From HB2-32-21 sp041603535 (GTDB lineage Bacteria; Pseudomonadota; Gammaproteobacteria; Pseudomonadales; Porticoccaceae), in the NCBI GenBank assembly GCA_041603535.1, contig JBFIEE010000028.1, positions 1 to 43,869 of the forward strand: a stretch of DNA of 43,869 bases, in the 5' to 3' direction. Below the pieces are notes generated by a model. The model was given only the letters and a program-made list of their open reading frames with translations, ran no database searches and was not told where the DNA came from. Below, one piece after another: positions 1-8,064 of this stretch; the first letter of the stretch is position 1, and every line of letters starts with the position of its first letter. Both the position numbers and the translations under genes were made by a program.

Positions 1-704
1 CCTTGCTGGTGGTCAATAAACCAGCAGGCCTGGTTGTTCACCCCGGTGCTGGTAACCTTGATCAAACCTTACTGAACGGTTTGCTGCACCATTGTCCGCA
101 GCTGGAGTCGATACCCCGGGCCGGTATTGTGCACCGGTTGGATAAAGACACCACCGGCCTGCTAGTGGTAGCCAAAACGCTGCCGGCTCATCATTCCCTG
201 GTGGATCAGTTGAAGGCTCGCTCGGTGTCGCGACGCTATGAAGCCGTGGTGTGCGGTGAAATCAAAAGCAACGGGGTGGTGGATACCTTGATAGGACGGC
301 ACCCGACCCAGAGAATCCGCATGGCGGTAACCCGAGCTGGTGGCAAGTCGGCTATTACGCATTATCGGGTGCGGAGCAGATACCAGGGATACAGCCATCT
401 GAGCGTGATGCTGGAAACCGGACGCACTCACCAAATTCGCGTCCATATGGCCCATCTTGGCCATCCTCTGGTCGGCGATCCCCTGTATGGTCAGCGAATG
501 CGCTTGCCGACGGGCGTCGGCGATAATCTGCGAAGGGTATTGCAGGGTTTTGATCGACAGGCGCTGCACGCTGTGCGCCTCGGGCTGGTTCATCCTGACT
601 CCGGGCATACCATGACATGGCAGGCGCCATTGCCCGAGGACATGGTGAACCTGGTGGCGGCGCTGGAGCTCGACCAGTGCGACAAAGATACCGACCTGGA
701 GTGA
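1..704 (+). CDS. rluD: 23S rRNA pseudouridine synthase RluD, 5'-truncated by window edge
   Basis: This is the catalytic part of an RluA/RluD-family enzyme, which makes pseudouridines in helix 69 of 23S rRNA. The signature HRLDKDTTGLL is present, with the catalytic Asp inside it, as is the later block GRTHQIRVHMAHLGHPLVGD. About 233 residues are visible. The family is usually about 320 residues, so the N-terminal S4 RNA-binding domain and the real start lie before base 1; the frame is open to the left edge. pgeF follows after 21 bases on the same strand, the usual rluD-pgeF pairing of gammaproteobacteria. RluD rather than RluA/RluC is inferred mainly from that pairing. Confidence 0.92.
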   Translation, partial: LLVVNKPAGLVVHPGAGNLDQTLLNGLLHHCPQLESIPRAGIVHRLDKDTTGLLVVAKTLPAHHSLVDQLKARSVSRRYEAVVCGEIKSNGVVDTLIGRHPTQRIRMAVTRAGGKSAITHYRVRSRYQGYSHLSVMLETGRTHQIRVHMAHLGHPLVGDPLYGQRMRLPTGVGDNLRRVLQGFDRQALHAVRLGLVHPDSGHTMTWQAPLPEDMVNLVAALELDQCDKDTDLE

Positions 705-725
705 TGGGCAAAGGGGGTAAGGGTA

Positions 726-1499
726 ATGGATCAGCCTACATCGCAAGCGTTTCCGCTGTTGATCCCTGATTGGCCTCTACCGAGGGGAGTGCGCAGCGTG
801 ATGACAACTCGAGAGGGGGTTAGCGAGAACGCTTCGGCGTTGTGCGGAAGCCTTGGTTTACATGATGTCGCCCGTAGCACTGCTGAGCAGGCGCGCTCCT
901 GCCTCACCCAGCAGTTGGGTTTAACGCTGTCGCCGCAATGGCTGAAGCAGGATCACGGTATCAGAGCAATCGAGGCTTCTTCATCGGGTAGAGTAGAGAT
1001 TGCAGATGCGTCGTTCACGCGGCAGGTGGGCCTTGCCTGCGCGGTGCTGACCGCCGACTGTCTGCCCATATTAATCAGCGCAAATGATGCATCCGTGGTG
1101 GCCGCCGTTCACGCGGGTTGGCGGGGACTCGCCGGTGGCATCCTTCCTGCGGCGCTTAAAGCGCTGAATGTTCCGCCGAACCGGTTGACGGTCTATCTGG
1201 GTCCGGCCATTTGTGCGAAACATTTTGAAGTTGGGCCGGAAGTGTTGGAAGCGTTTTTACATGGCAGTATGGTGACCATTGACGACACTTTGGTGAGGGC
1301 CTGTTTTCAACCCTCAAATAGTAAGTCTGAGCACTATTTGGCGGACTTGTACCAATTGGCAAGGATTCAGCTCAGGGCGTGGGGCGTCAACCATATATAC
1401 GGTGGCGACTACTGCACGTCGGCACAACAGGAATTGTTTTATTCACATCGGAGCCGACGCGATATTGGCCGAATGGCCAGTCTGATCTGGCTTGAATAG
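726..1499 (+). CDS. pgeF: Multicopper-oxidase-like/purine nucleoside phosphorylase-type protein PgeF (YfiH)
   Basis: 257 residues, against about 243 in E. coli YfiH. The family binds zinc through two His and one Cys. The matching residues here appear to be His77 (in KQDHGI), Cys112 (in TADCLPIL) and His129 (in AVHAGWRG). Later family blocks GPAICAKHFEVGPEV and SHRSRRDIGRMAS are also present. The family has been described as a polyphenol oxidase, as a purine nucleoside phosphorylase related to LACC1, and as a peptidoglycan-editing factor. The ATG follows a purine-rich AAGGGGGTAAGGG stretch. It is probably co-transcribed with rluD. The clpB gene that often follows in relatives is absent; a NUDIX gene in the opposite direction lies there instead. 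Confidence 0.9.
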   Translation: MDQPTSQAFPLLIPDWPLPRGVRSVMTTREGVSENASALCGSLGLHDVARSTAEQARSCLTQQLGLTLSPQWLKQDHGIRAIEASSSGRVEIADASFTRQVGLACAVLTADCLPILISANDASVVAAVHAGWRGLAGGILPAALKALNVPPNRLTVYLGPAICAKHFEVGPEVLEAFLHGSMVTIDDTLVRACFQPSNSKSEHYLADLYQLARIQLRAWGVNHIYGGDYCTSAQQELFYSHRSRRDIGRMASLIWLE

Positions 1500-1541
1500 T
1501 CCTGATGTGCGGTACTGTAATGAAGACTGAGCAATGATGGC

Positions 1542-2081
1542 CTAGCGTTTTCTTCGGCAAATCAGCTCGGTACGAATTGGGAAACTGCCCGATTTTCGAT
1601 CGGCAAAATAATGTTTCAGGGTCTTTTTGACCGAGGGGAAGGCAATATCTGACCAGGGGATATCTTCCTCGCTAAACAGCTTCACTTCCAGCGACTCAAG
1701 ACCAGGTGAAAACTCGGGCCTTGGCATGTTGCCCCGGAAAAAGATATAGACCTGGTTGATATGGGGGATGTCAATCATGGTGTAAAGCTCGAGGGTGTCG
1801 AGGTGTACGTTCGCTTCTTCCCGGCTTTCTCTTAGCGCTCCTTCAAATGTCGTTTCGCCGTTTTCCATGAAGCCGGCTGGCAGAGTCCAATAGCCATAAG
1901 CTGGCTCTATCGCACGCCGACACAGGAGAACCTGGCTTCCATAAACCGGTAAGCTGCCCGCTATAATGCAGGGGTTTTGATAATGCACAGTGTTGCAACC
2001 GTTGCAGATATGCCGATGGCGATCGTCACCTTCGGGTATCCGCGTACTGATAGAGTCACCGCAGGAGCTGCAGTATTTCAA
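1542..2081 (-). CDS. Zinc-ribbon NUDIX hydrolase, TTG start
   Basis: 179-residue NUDIX hydrolase with an N-terminal zinc ribbon (CSSCG near the start, then CNGC about 20 residues on), as in the Nudix_N_2/NudC-like group. The NUDIX box runs from GFMENGE through RESREEANV; the usual Gly after EE is replaced by Asn, which is common in this subgroup. Substrates in the group are nucleoside diphosphate derivatives such as ADP-ribose or NADH, but the actual substrate here is unknown. The frame extends to 2123, but a perfect AGGAGG (2091-2096, minus strand) sits 9 bases before a TTG at 2081. From that start the protein opens with the zinc ribbon, as relatives do. The gene converges with pgeF. Confidence 0.85.
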   Translation of the reverse strand: MKYCSSCGDSISTRIPEGDDRHRHICNGCNTVHYQNPCIIAGSLPVYGSQVLLCRRAIEPAYGYWTLPAGFMENGETTFEGALRESREEANVHLDTLELYTMIDIPHINQVYIFFRGNMPRPEFSPGLESLEVKLFSEEDIPWSDIAFPSVKKTLKHYFADRKSGSFPIRTELICRRKR

Positions 2082-2526
2082 GGTCGATTGCCTCCTGAAA
2101 AAGGTCGTTAGCTGTTTGATCACTGTGTGAAGTATAACGCTGTCCAGAGGAAAAAGGTGCTACCGCGTCGTTAGTGCGGCACGCCAGGATGATTCCCAGG
2201 AGTTGTTTGGCCGATCGTTCACTGGCATAGCGAACTCGATTTTGATCGGCATGCCGAGGTGGCCGAGCAGAATTCGCTGGCCTGCGTCGTCGGTGCAATA
2301 CTTGCTCAACACCGACAATGTGATGAAAATCAGTTTAGAATTTGCCGGTAAGGCTGATTTGCTAAATGGGCACCTACACTAAACGGTTATAAGCAGTAGC
2401 TCGCTGGCAATGGCGGTCGATATATTGGCCGTGGGGTGGGAAGCTGGTTTGTGAGTGGAGAAAGATAGCTCGGGTTTGTCCCGGATACTGAGAGCTGGAT
2501 CAGCCTGATTTACCGAGGAAGAATGA
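2082..2526. other. Gene-free stretch between the NUDIX gene and the gamma-carbonic-anhydrase gene
   Basis: About 445 bases. It must hold the divergent promoters of the two flanking genes. I find no convincing -35/-10 pair, hairpin terminator, RNA gene or repeat. An open frame on the minus strand across 2056-2298 has an arginine-rich, low-complexity translation and overlaps the NUDIX N-terminus, so I treat it as noise. A GAGGAAG ribosome-binding site ends just before the 2527 start. Confidence 0.6.
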
Positions 2527-3054
2527 ATGATTTATCAATTTGAAGAGCGTGTGCCGGTTATCGGCAAAGAAGTTTTTGTTGCCGATAGCGCTGATGTGAT
2601 TGGTTCAGTCGAGCTGGGCGATCAGGTGAGCGTCTGGTTCAACGCCGTAATTCGCGGCGATACCGACCTGATATGTGTCGCGGCGGGCAGCAATATTCAG
2701 GACAATGCCGTGTTACACACGGACCCGGGCATACAGGTCAAAGTCGGCCGCAATGTCACCATTGGGCACTGCGCAATGGTGCACGGATGTGTGATAGGCG
2801 ACAACTCGCTCATCGGCATCAACGCGGTGATACTAAACGGTGCGGAAATAGGCAAAAATTGCCTGGTTGGTGCCAATGCCCTCGTACCTGAAGGTATGAA
2901 AATTCCAGATAACTCTATGGTGCTCGGCACGCCGGCAAAAGTGATTCGACAGCTGGATGAAAAAATGATCAGAATGCTGCAAAGTTCCGCTCAGGTTTAC
3001 GTGCAAAAAGCAGCGAGCTTTCGGCGCAGCCTCAAGCCGATAGCGTATGACTGA
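2527..3054 (+). CDS. Gamma-carbonic-anhydrase-like hexapeptide-repeat protein (YrdA/CaiE family)
   Basis: 175 residues with the left-handed beta-helix pattern of the gamma-carbonic anhydrase family: successive hexapeptide turns such as VIRGDT, VGRNVTIG, IGDNSLIG, IGKNCLVG. The three zinc-ligand histidines appear conserved: one in VLHTD and two in IGHCAMVHG. The C-terminal helix begins around residue 140. E. coli YrdA is the close analogue. Carbonic anhydrase activity is known for some family members only, so activity is inferred. A GAGGAAG motif precedes the ATG. The last 8 bases overlap the next gene, so the two are translationally coupled. Confidence 0.88.
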   Translation: MIYQFEERVPVIGKEVFVADSADVIGSVELGDQVSVWFNAVIRGDTDLICVAAGSNIQDNAVLHTDPGIQVKVGRNVTIGHCAMVHGCVIGDNSLIGINAVILNGAEIGKNCLVGANALVPEGMKIPDNSMVLGTPAKVIRQLDEKMIRMLQSSAQVYVQKAASFRRSLKPIAYD

Positions 3055-3250
3055 TTCGGTTGGTGCCGGGCCAGTGCGGTCTCCGTGCGTGTCTATATGC
3101 CTGCTTGATGAAAAAGATATTTGTCGGGGCTGTTACCGTAGTGCCGATGAGATACGCTACTGGTTGGCAACACCCGATGATGAGCGTCGTGACATATTGC
3201 GGCGGGCAAGCCAGCGGGGTAAGCAGGGTAATCCATTCGCGGTAGATTGA
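3047..3250 (+). CDS. DUF1289 family small cysteine protein
   Basis: 67 residues with the DUF1289 pattern SPCVSIC near residue 12, then CRGCYR, then EIRYW. The four cysteines suggest a small metal-binding or Fe-S site; no function is established for the family. The ATG overlaps the end of the preceding gene by 8 bases, implying coupled translation. It converges with corB, and no terminator is visible in the 18-base gap. Confidence 0.85.
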   Translation: MTDSVGAGPVRSPCVSICLLDEKDICRGCYRSADEIRYWLATPDDERRDILRRASQRGKQGNPFAVD

Positions 3251-3268
3251 GCGGCGACCTTATATCGG

Positions 3269-4555
3269 TTATTCCGCTGGATCCTCGGGTGGCGTTTCGC
3301 GCCAGACTTGCGCTCTAGCGATCATTTTTTCCGATAGCTCCAGTATCTCTAGGCGGTAATTTGCCAGGCTCAAGCTAACTTTTCCGTCCGGAAAGCTTTC
3401 CAGTTGCTCGAGCACCAGGCCATTAATGGTCTTGGGTCCGGCAATGGGCAGTTCCCAGTCGGTTACCTTGTTGATTTCACGAATGGTTGCGCTGCCGTCA
3501 ATGATGTAGCTGCCATCCGGTTGCAGGACTATTTCATCATCTGGCTGCATCTGGCTGGAAGTGAATTCGCCGACAATCTCTTCGAGAATTTCATCCAGAG
3601 TGACCAGACCCTCGACTTCGCCATACTCATCGACGACCAGACCGATACGCCGTCGATTCTTCTGAAAGTTGACCAGCTGCACGTTGAGGGGCGTTTCCGC
3701 CGGGATAAAGTAGGGCTCTCTGCTAAACCGTTTTATCGCCTCTTTGGTCAGCGCACCCTCGCCGCTACGTAACAACCGGCTTACCCGGCGCATGTGTAAA
3801 AAACCATGAACCTGATTGATGTCGCCACTAAACACGGGCAGTCGCGTGTGCTCCGTGTTGACGATTTGTTCAATCAGACTTTCATGGTCATCTTCCAGAT
3901 TTAGGCCAACAATTTCGTTGCGCGGCACCATGATGTCGTTGACAGTGGCATTTTCGAGATCAAGGATGCCGAGCAACATGCTTTGATCCCGATAGGGGAT
4001 ATCTTCGTGTGCTGATCCGTCGACAACAGTTCTCAGTTCTTCGCTGCTGAGGCTGTCGTCAGCCTTTTTAAAAGGGTTAAAACCGAGTAAGCGCACCAGC
4101 CCGTTGGAAATGTGATTGACCAGCCACACCAGGGGGTAAAACAGTTTAAGCATAGGTTTGAGGACATAGCTGGCCGGGAAGGCGATCTCTTCAGGGTGCA
4201 ATGCCGCGATGGTTTTCGGTGTCACTTCTGAAAAAACCAACAGCGCCATGGTCAGTACCACTGTGGCGACCAAAATACCCAGTTCCGGACCAAACAGGCG
4301 GGTACATATAATGGATGCGGTAATGGATGCGAGAATATTAACGGCATTGTTGCCAATAAGAATTATGCCGATCAGTCGATCCGGTCTTTTCAGTAATTTC
4401 TGCGCGCGCCTCGCGCCGGCATGTTTTTTTGCCAGGTGTTTGAGGCGGTATCGGTTGAGGGACATCATTCCGGTTTCGGAGCCGGAAAAGAACGCAGAGG
4501 AAATTAACAGACAAACAAGGATGCTGGATAACAGCCAGAGCGGAGCGTCGTTCAA
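3269..4555 (-). CDS. corB: CorB/YfjD-type CNNM transporter-associated protein (DUF21-CBS-CorC_HlyC)
   Basis: 428 residues, equal to E. coli YfjD. The N-terminal DUF21 domain (about 1-180) has several membrane segments and the block SSAFFSGSETGMMSLNRYRLKH. A CBS pair occupies roughly 195-330 (DIMVPRNEIVGL; VVDEYGEVEGLVTLDDILEE-like block), followed by the CorC_HlyC domain. The family is linked to Mg2+ export and homeostasis and is often annotated as hemolysin-like. The start is TTG at 4555; starting there aligns the N-terminus with YfjD, though no strong ribosome-binding site is visible. It lies 82 bases downstream of ypjD on the same strand. A yfjD-ypjD pair next to ffh is also seen in E. coli. 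Confidence 0.88.
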   Translation of the reverse strand: MNDAPLWLLSSILVCLLISSAFFSGSETGMMSLNRYRLKHLAKKHAGARRAQKLLKRPDRLIGIILIGNNAVNILASITASIICTRLFGPELGILVATVVLTMALLVFSEVTPKTIAALHPEEIAFPASYVLKPMLKLFYPLVWLVNHISNGLVRLLGFNPFKKADDSLSSEELRTVVDGSAHEDIPYRDQSMLLGILDLENATVNDIMVPRNEIVGLNLEDDHESLIEQIVNTEHTRLPVFSGDINQVHGFLHMRRVSRLLRSGEGALTKEAIKRFSREPYFIPAETPLNVQLVNFQKNRRRIGLVVDEYGEVEGLVTLDEILEEIVGEFTSSQMQPDDEIVLQPDGSYIIDGSATIREINKVTDWELPIAGPKTINGLVLEQLESFPDGKVSLSLANYRLEILELSEKMIARAQVWRETPPEDPAE

Positions 4556-4637
4556 CGGGTACCAAGCCTCAGCGAGCGAAAGGCCGCTAATGGTGAATCA
4601 GTTGGCGGCTAATGGCAACCAGTTATCGGGTGGACAA

Positions 4638-5492
4638 CTACGTCAGTGGGGTTCCAGCGCCCGGCAAAACCACTTCAAGGACGAACTTGGTACCCCAGAA
4701 AGCGAGCATCAGCGCAACGAATCCGCCCAGCGTCCAGAACGTTGCCGTCCGGCCCCGCCAGCCGAGCCTAAATCGGCCCCACAACAACGTCGCATAGACC
4801 GCCCAGGCGAGTAGAGAGAACACGGTCTTGTGGGCCAGGTGTTGAGCCATGAAATTCTCTATAAACGCAAATCCTGTAATCAGCGCCAGCGTGAGCAGGA
4901 TAAAACCGATAGCGACCAGGTCAAAAAGCAAGCGTTCCATGGTTTGCAGAGGGGGCAGCAAACGCAGTATGCCACTGGCGTGGTGCTCGTGAAGTTGTCG
5001 GTTTTGATAGGCCAAAAACAGGGCTTCCAGAGCCGCGATGGTCATCAGGCTGTACGCGATAATCGACAGTAAAACATGGGCGCCGAGGCCTGGACTGAGC
5101 GTTCTGAGGGTAGCTGGCCGATCGCCAGGCAGCAGTGATATTGCAATTATTGCTACTGTGGCGGGGAAGAGCAGTAAAAAAAGGCTTTGCAGCTGTTGGC
5201 GCAAGCCGCTGGCAACAACAATCAGGTTAACGACAAAAAAGATCGCCACCGAAACGGGGATCAGACTTAAGTCCAGCCCATTCCCGCTGACGAGCTGGCC
5301 CCAACTGGTGGCGAAGTGGGCCAGTAAAGCGGCGCTTGTTAACAGTATGGACAGTGCTGTCGTCGCCGACGGTATTTTACCCGGTGACGCCAGCGGGTGA
5401 CCCATCGCGGAGCCGAGGGTGGCGCGAACCTGCAGAGAAAACGCGCCGAGGTAGAAGGCGATGGCCAGTATTCCGGTGTACAGAACAGGCAT
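4638..5492 (-). CDS. ypjD: Inner-membrane CcsA-like cytochrome c assembly protein YpjD
   Basis: 284 residues, mostly hydrophobic, with about eight predicted membrane segments. The central block HVLLSIIAYSLMTIAALEALFLAYQNRQLH resembles the CcsA/CcmC-type heme-handling domain, and a histidine near residue 240 lies in a conserved loop. The E. coli homologue YpjD (about 263 residues) has been linked to Mg2+ transport together with CorB, which fits its place upstream of corB here. Heme handling is inferred from the family only. The ATG at 5492 is the first in frame. The gene diverges from ffh across a 127-base promoter region. Confidence 0.82.
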   Translation of the reverse strand: MPVLYTGILAIAFYLGAFSLQVRATLGSAMGHPLASPGKIPSATTALSILLTSAALLAHFATSWGQLVSGNGLDLSLIPVSVAIFFVVNLIVVASGLRQQLQSLFLLLFPATVAIIAISLLPGDRPATLRTLSPGLGAHVLLSIIAYSLMTIAALEALFLAYQNRQLHEHHASGILRLLPPLQTMERLLFDLVAIGFILLTLALITGFAFIENFMAQHLAHKTVFSLLAWAVYATLLWGRFRLGWRGRTATFWTLGGFVALMLAFWGTKFVLEVVLPGAGTPLT

Positions 5493-5619
5493 AACTCGTA
5501 TCGATCCCGTCGGAGAGCGCCAAGTTTGTCATACAAAGCGGATTCCGCAAAGTGTGCCCGGTTTGGTCTGTGTAGAGTACAATTGTCGCCTAATTTGAAG
5601 TGGTGGAAGTTTACAGATC

Positions 5620-6999
5620 ATGGCGATGTTTGAAAATCTGAGTGACCGTCTGTCCCAGAGCCTGCGCAAAATCACCGGTAAAGCGACGCTCAGTGAGGAC
5701 AATATTCAGGAAACTTTGCGTGAGGTTCGCATGGCCTTGTTGGAGGCGGACGTCGCCTTGCCAGTGGTCAAGGACTTTATTGACCAGGTCAGGCAGCGGG
5801 CGCTTGGTCAGGAGGTCGGTCGCAGTCTCGATCCAGGCCAGCAATTTCTCAAGATAGTTCAGCATCAGCTTGAGCTGGTCATGGGCTCCAGCAATGAGGG
5901 TCTCGATCTGGCCGTGCAAGCTCCGGCCGTGGTGCTTATGGCTGGTTTGCAGGGAGCGGGTAAAACCACTTCTGCGGCGAAGTTGGCACGCTATTTACGG
6001 GAACGCGAGAACAAGAAGGTCATGGTGGTCAGTGTCGATGTCTACCGCCCGGCCGCGATCGAACAGCTGGCGACGCTTGCCAACGAAGTTGGGGCCCAGC
6101 TATTCCCTAGCGATAGCACACAAAAACCGGTAGACATTGCGCTGGCTGCCCTGAGTGAGGCTCGTAGGCGCTTTATCGACGTGCTGATTGTTGATACCGC
6201 CGGCAGATTGCATGTGGATGAAGCCCTGATGGCGGAGATCAGGCAACTGCATACTGCTGTCAAACCGATAGAGACCTTGTTTGTTATTGACGCCATGATT
6301 GGGCAGGACGCGGTGAATACCGCCAGAGCTTTTAATCAGGCGCTGCCCCTGACCGGCGTTATTCTGACGAAGATTGACGGTGATGCACGCGGTGGCGCGG
6401 CGCTGTCAGTGCGCCAGGTGACCGGCAAGCCCATTAAGTTTATGGGAGTAGGGGAAAAAACAGATGCACTAGAGCCCTTTCACCCTGAACGCGTCGCTTC
6501 GCGCATTTTAGGTATGGGCGATGTCCTGTCGTTGATAGAAGACGTTGAGCGTAAGGTTGATCGTAAGAAGGCGGAAAAGCTTGTCAAAAAAGTCCAAAAG
6601 GGCAAAAAGTTTGACCTGGAAGACCTTAGGGACCAGTTGCAACAGATGCAAAATCTGGGTGGCATGACGTCAATGCTCGACAAGTTGCCGGGTATGGGCA
6701 ACATGGCGCAAATGGCAGAGCAGGCCAATCTCGGTGCTCAATTCAACAAAATGACCGTTATCATCGATTCTATGACGCCCGCTGAGCGCGCAAATCCGGA
6801 CCTTTTGAACGGGTCCAGGAAGCGTAGAATTACGACTGGCTCAGGTTCTACCATCCAGGATTTGAATCGATTGTTAAAACAACATAAGCAGATGAGCAAG
6901 ATGATGAAGCGCATGAAAGGCAAGGGCATGGCCAGGATGATGCGTGGTATGGAAGGAATGTTACCCCCGGGAGGGGATATGCCGCCGGGGCGATTTTAG
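5620..6999 (+). CDS. ffh: Signal recognition particle GTPase Ffh
   Basis: 459 residues (E. coli 453). It binds 4.5S RNA and signal sequences and delivers ribosomes to FtsY. The N domain covers residues 1-95. The G domain has the P-loop GLQGAGKTT (109-117), DVYRPAA, the switch block DTAGRLHVDE, and TKIDGDARGG. The C-terminal M domain (from about 330) is methionine-rich and ends in KMMKRMKGKGMARMMRG, the RNA- and signal-binding part. The ATG is preceded by GTGGTGGAAG. It lies alone on this strand, before the rpsP operon, as in many gammaproteobacteria. Confidence 0.98.
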   Translation: MAMFENLSDRLSQSLRKITGKATLSEDNIQETLREVRMALLEADVALPVVKDFIDQVRQRALGQEVGRSLDPGQQFLKIVQHQLELVMGSSNEGLDLAVQAPAVVLMAGLQGAGKTTSAAKLARYLRERENKKVMVVSVDVYRPAAIEQLATLANEVGAQLFPSDSTQKPVDIALAALSEARRRFIDVLIVDTAGRLHVDEALMAEIRQLHTAVKPIETLFVIDAMIGQDAVNTARAFNQALPLTGVILTKIDGDARGGAALSVRQVTGKPIKFMGVGEKTDALEPFHPERVASRILGMGDVLSLIEDVERKVDRKKAEKLVKKVQKGKKFDLEDLRDQLQQMQNLGGMTSMLDKLPGMGNMAQMAEQANLGAQFNKMTVIIDSMTPAERANPDLLNGSRKRRITTGSGSTIQDLNRLLKQHKQMSKMMKRMKGKGMARMMRGMEGMLPPGGDMPPGRF

Positions 7000-7065
7000 T
7001 GGAGCATGTCTGGTGGGGCGGGTTTAATGGCGTGAAGGTGCCTTGAAAATAGATTGTTCAGGTGG

Positions 7066-7094
7066 TTTTCATTAACGGCGCTTTGCAGTAAAAT
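7066..7094 (+). promoter_or_regulatory. Candidate sigma-70 promoter of the rpsP operon
   Basis: TTTTCA (7066-7071) and TAAAAT (7089-7094) are separated by 17 bases. Each box matches the consensus at four or five of six positions. It lies between ffh and rpsP and would give a leader of about 75 bases before the rpsP ATG. The call rests on box match and position only. Confidence 0.55.
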
Positions 7095-7135
7095 GCCGCG
7101 CCTTTCATGGGCCCTTTTTGTGTAAAAAAGTTGCC

Positions 7136-7150
7136 GGTGGGTGGCCCACC
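7136..7150 (+). promoter_or_regulatory. Perfect 6-bp hairpin in the rpsP leader
   Basis: GGTGGG, a 3-base loop, then CCCACC. It sits in the predicted transcribed leader and ends 10 bases before the AGGAAG ribosome-binding site (7161). There is no U tract, so it is not a terminator. It could modulate translation initiation of the operon. Confidence 0.4.
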
Positions 7151-7175
7151 ATACAGCGACAGGAAGAATATATTC

Positions 7176-7433
7176 ATGGTAACAATTCGTTTGGCCCGGG
7201 GTGGTTCAAAAAAACGCCCATTTTACCACCTGACAGTATGCGATAGCCGCACTGCCAGAGACGGTCGTTACATTGAGAGAGTTGGCTTCTTTAATCCCGT
7301 TGCACGCGGGCAGGAAGAGCGGTTGCGAGTGGATATGCCGCGCCTGGAACACTGGTTGAGTCAGGGTGCGACGGTGTCCGAGCGTGTGGTCGGTCTTGTT
7401 AAGGAAGCGACGGCGCAGCAACAGTCAGCCTGA
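7176..7433 (+). CDS. rpsP: 30S ribosomal protein S16
   Basis: 85 residues (E. coli 82), opening MVTIRLARGGSKKRPFYHL, the typical S16 N-terminus, with the later block RDGRYIERVGFFNPVA. The frame is open upstream to 7107, but the ATG at 7176 follows AGGAAG (7161-7166) and gives the family's start. S16 binds 16S rRNA during 30S assembly. First gene of the rpsP-rimM-trmD-rplS operon. Confidence 0.97.
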   Translation: MVTIRLARGGSKKRPFYHLTVCDSRTARDGRYIERVGFFNPVARGQEERLRVDMPRLEHWLSQGATVSERVVGLVKEATAQQQSA

Positions 7434-7477
7434 TTCAGGTTGGCGTGATTCAGGGTTAGGATTCGGTTCGGCGCCAG

Positions 7478-8011
7478 GTGAGCGGGCCTGACCACCGGCT
7501 GGATGTCGGCCGTATCACTTCTGTGTACGGGATTAAGGGATGGGTGCGGATACGGTCTGAGACGGAGCCCCCGGAGAATATTTTCTCGTACCAACCATGG
7601 TACATCGGCGGCAAAGATGGCGGGCAGGTTGTTGAGATTGACGAATTCAGATATCAAGGTAAAGGATTCGTGGCACACATTCGCGGTGTTGATGATCGCG
7701 ATGTGGCGCAGACCTACTGCCAGAAAGATATTCGTATCGATAAAAGCCAGTTACCGAACCTTGATGCCAGCGAATATTACTGGCATCAGCTACAGGATCT
7801 CAAGGTTTACAGTGAGGGTGACTGGGGACGAGTGTTACTGGGCACGGTAGCACGCTTCATGGAGACCGGGGCCAATGACGTGCTGGTGGTTGCGAGCTGC
7901 AGTGACAGTATCGACCAGCAGGAGCGCCTGATTCCATGGCTGGAAGATTTTGTGCGGAGTGTTGACCTGGACAAGAATGAAATCGCGGTGTTTTGGGATC
8001 CAACTTTCTAG
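7478..8011 (+). CDS. rimM: 16S rRNA processing/ribosome maturation factor RimM
   Basis: 177 residues. The N-terminal RimM barrel domain has VGRITSVYGIKGWVRIRSETEPPENIF. The C-terminal PRC-barrel-like domain starts about residue 97 with the usual YYWHQLQDLKVY and ends IPWLEDFVRSVDLDKNEI. It binds S19 and helps 30S head maturation. The start is GTG at 7478: an in-frame TAG at 7457 closes the frame just upstream and no other start codon lies between. Second gene of the operon, 44 bases after rpsP. Confidence 0.96.
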   Translation: MSGPDHRLDVGRITSVYGIKGWVRIRSETEPPENIFSYQPWYIGGKDGGQVVEIDEFRYQGKGFVAHIRGVDDRDVAQTYCQKDIRIDKSQLPNLDASEYYWHQLQDLKVYSEGDWGRVLLGTVARFMETGANDVLVVASCSDSIDQQERLIPWLEDFVRSVDLDKNEIAVFWDPTF

Positions 8012-8064
8012 CTGCCAGCGTCAGACAGCCCGTTAACTTAAAGCGTGATGTAATCTAGCTCGTC

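Noticed and set aside
2056..2298. 80-codon minus-strand frame before the NUDIX gene
   Set aside because: Arginine-rich translation with no family, and it overlaps the NUDIX N-terminus and its ribosome-binding site.
4209..4814. 201-codon plus-strand frame across corB and the end of ypjD
   Set aside because: Antisense to two recognised genes; the translation has no domain pattern.
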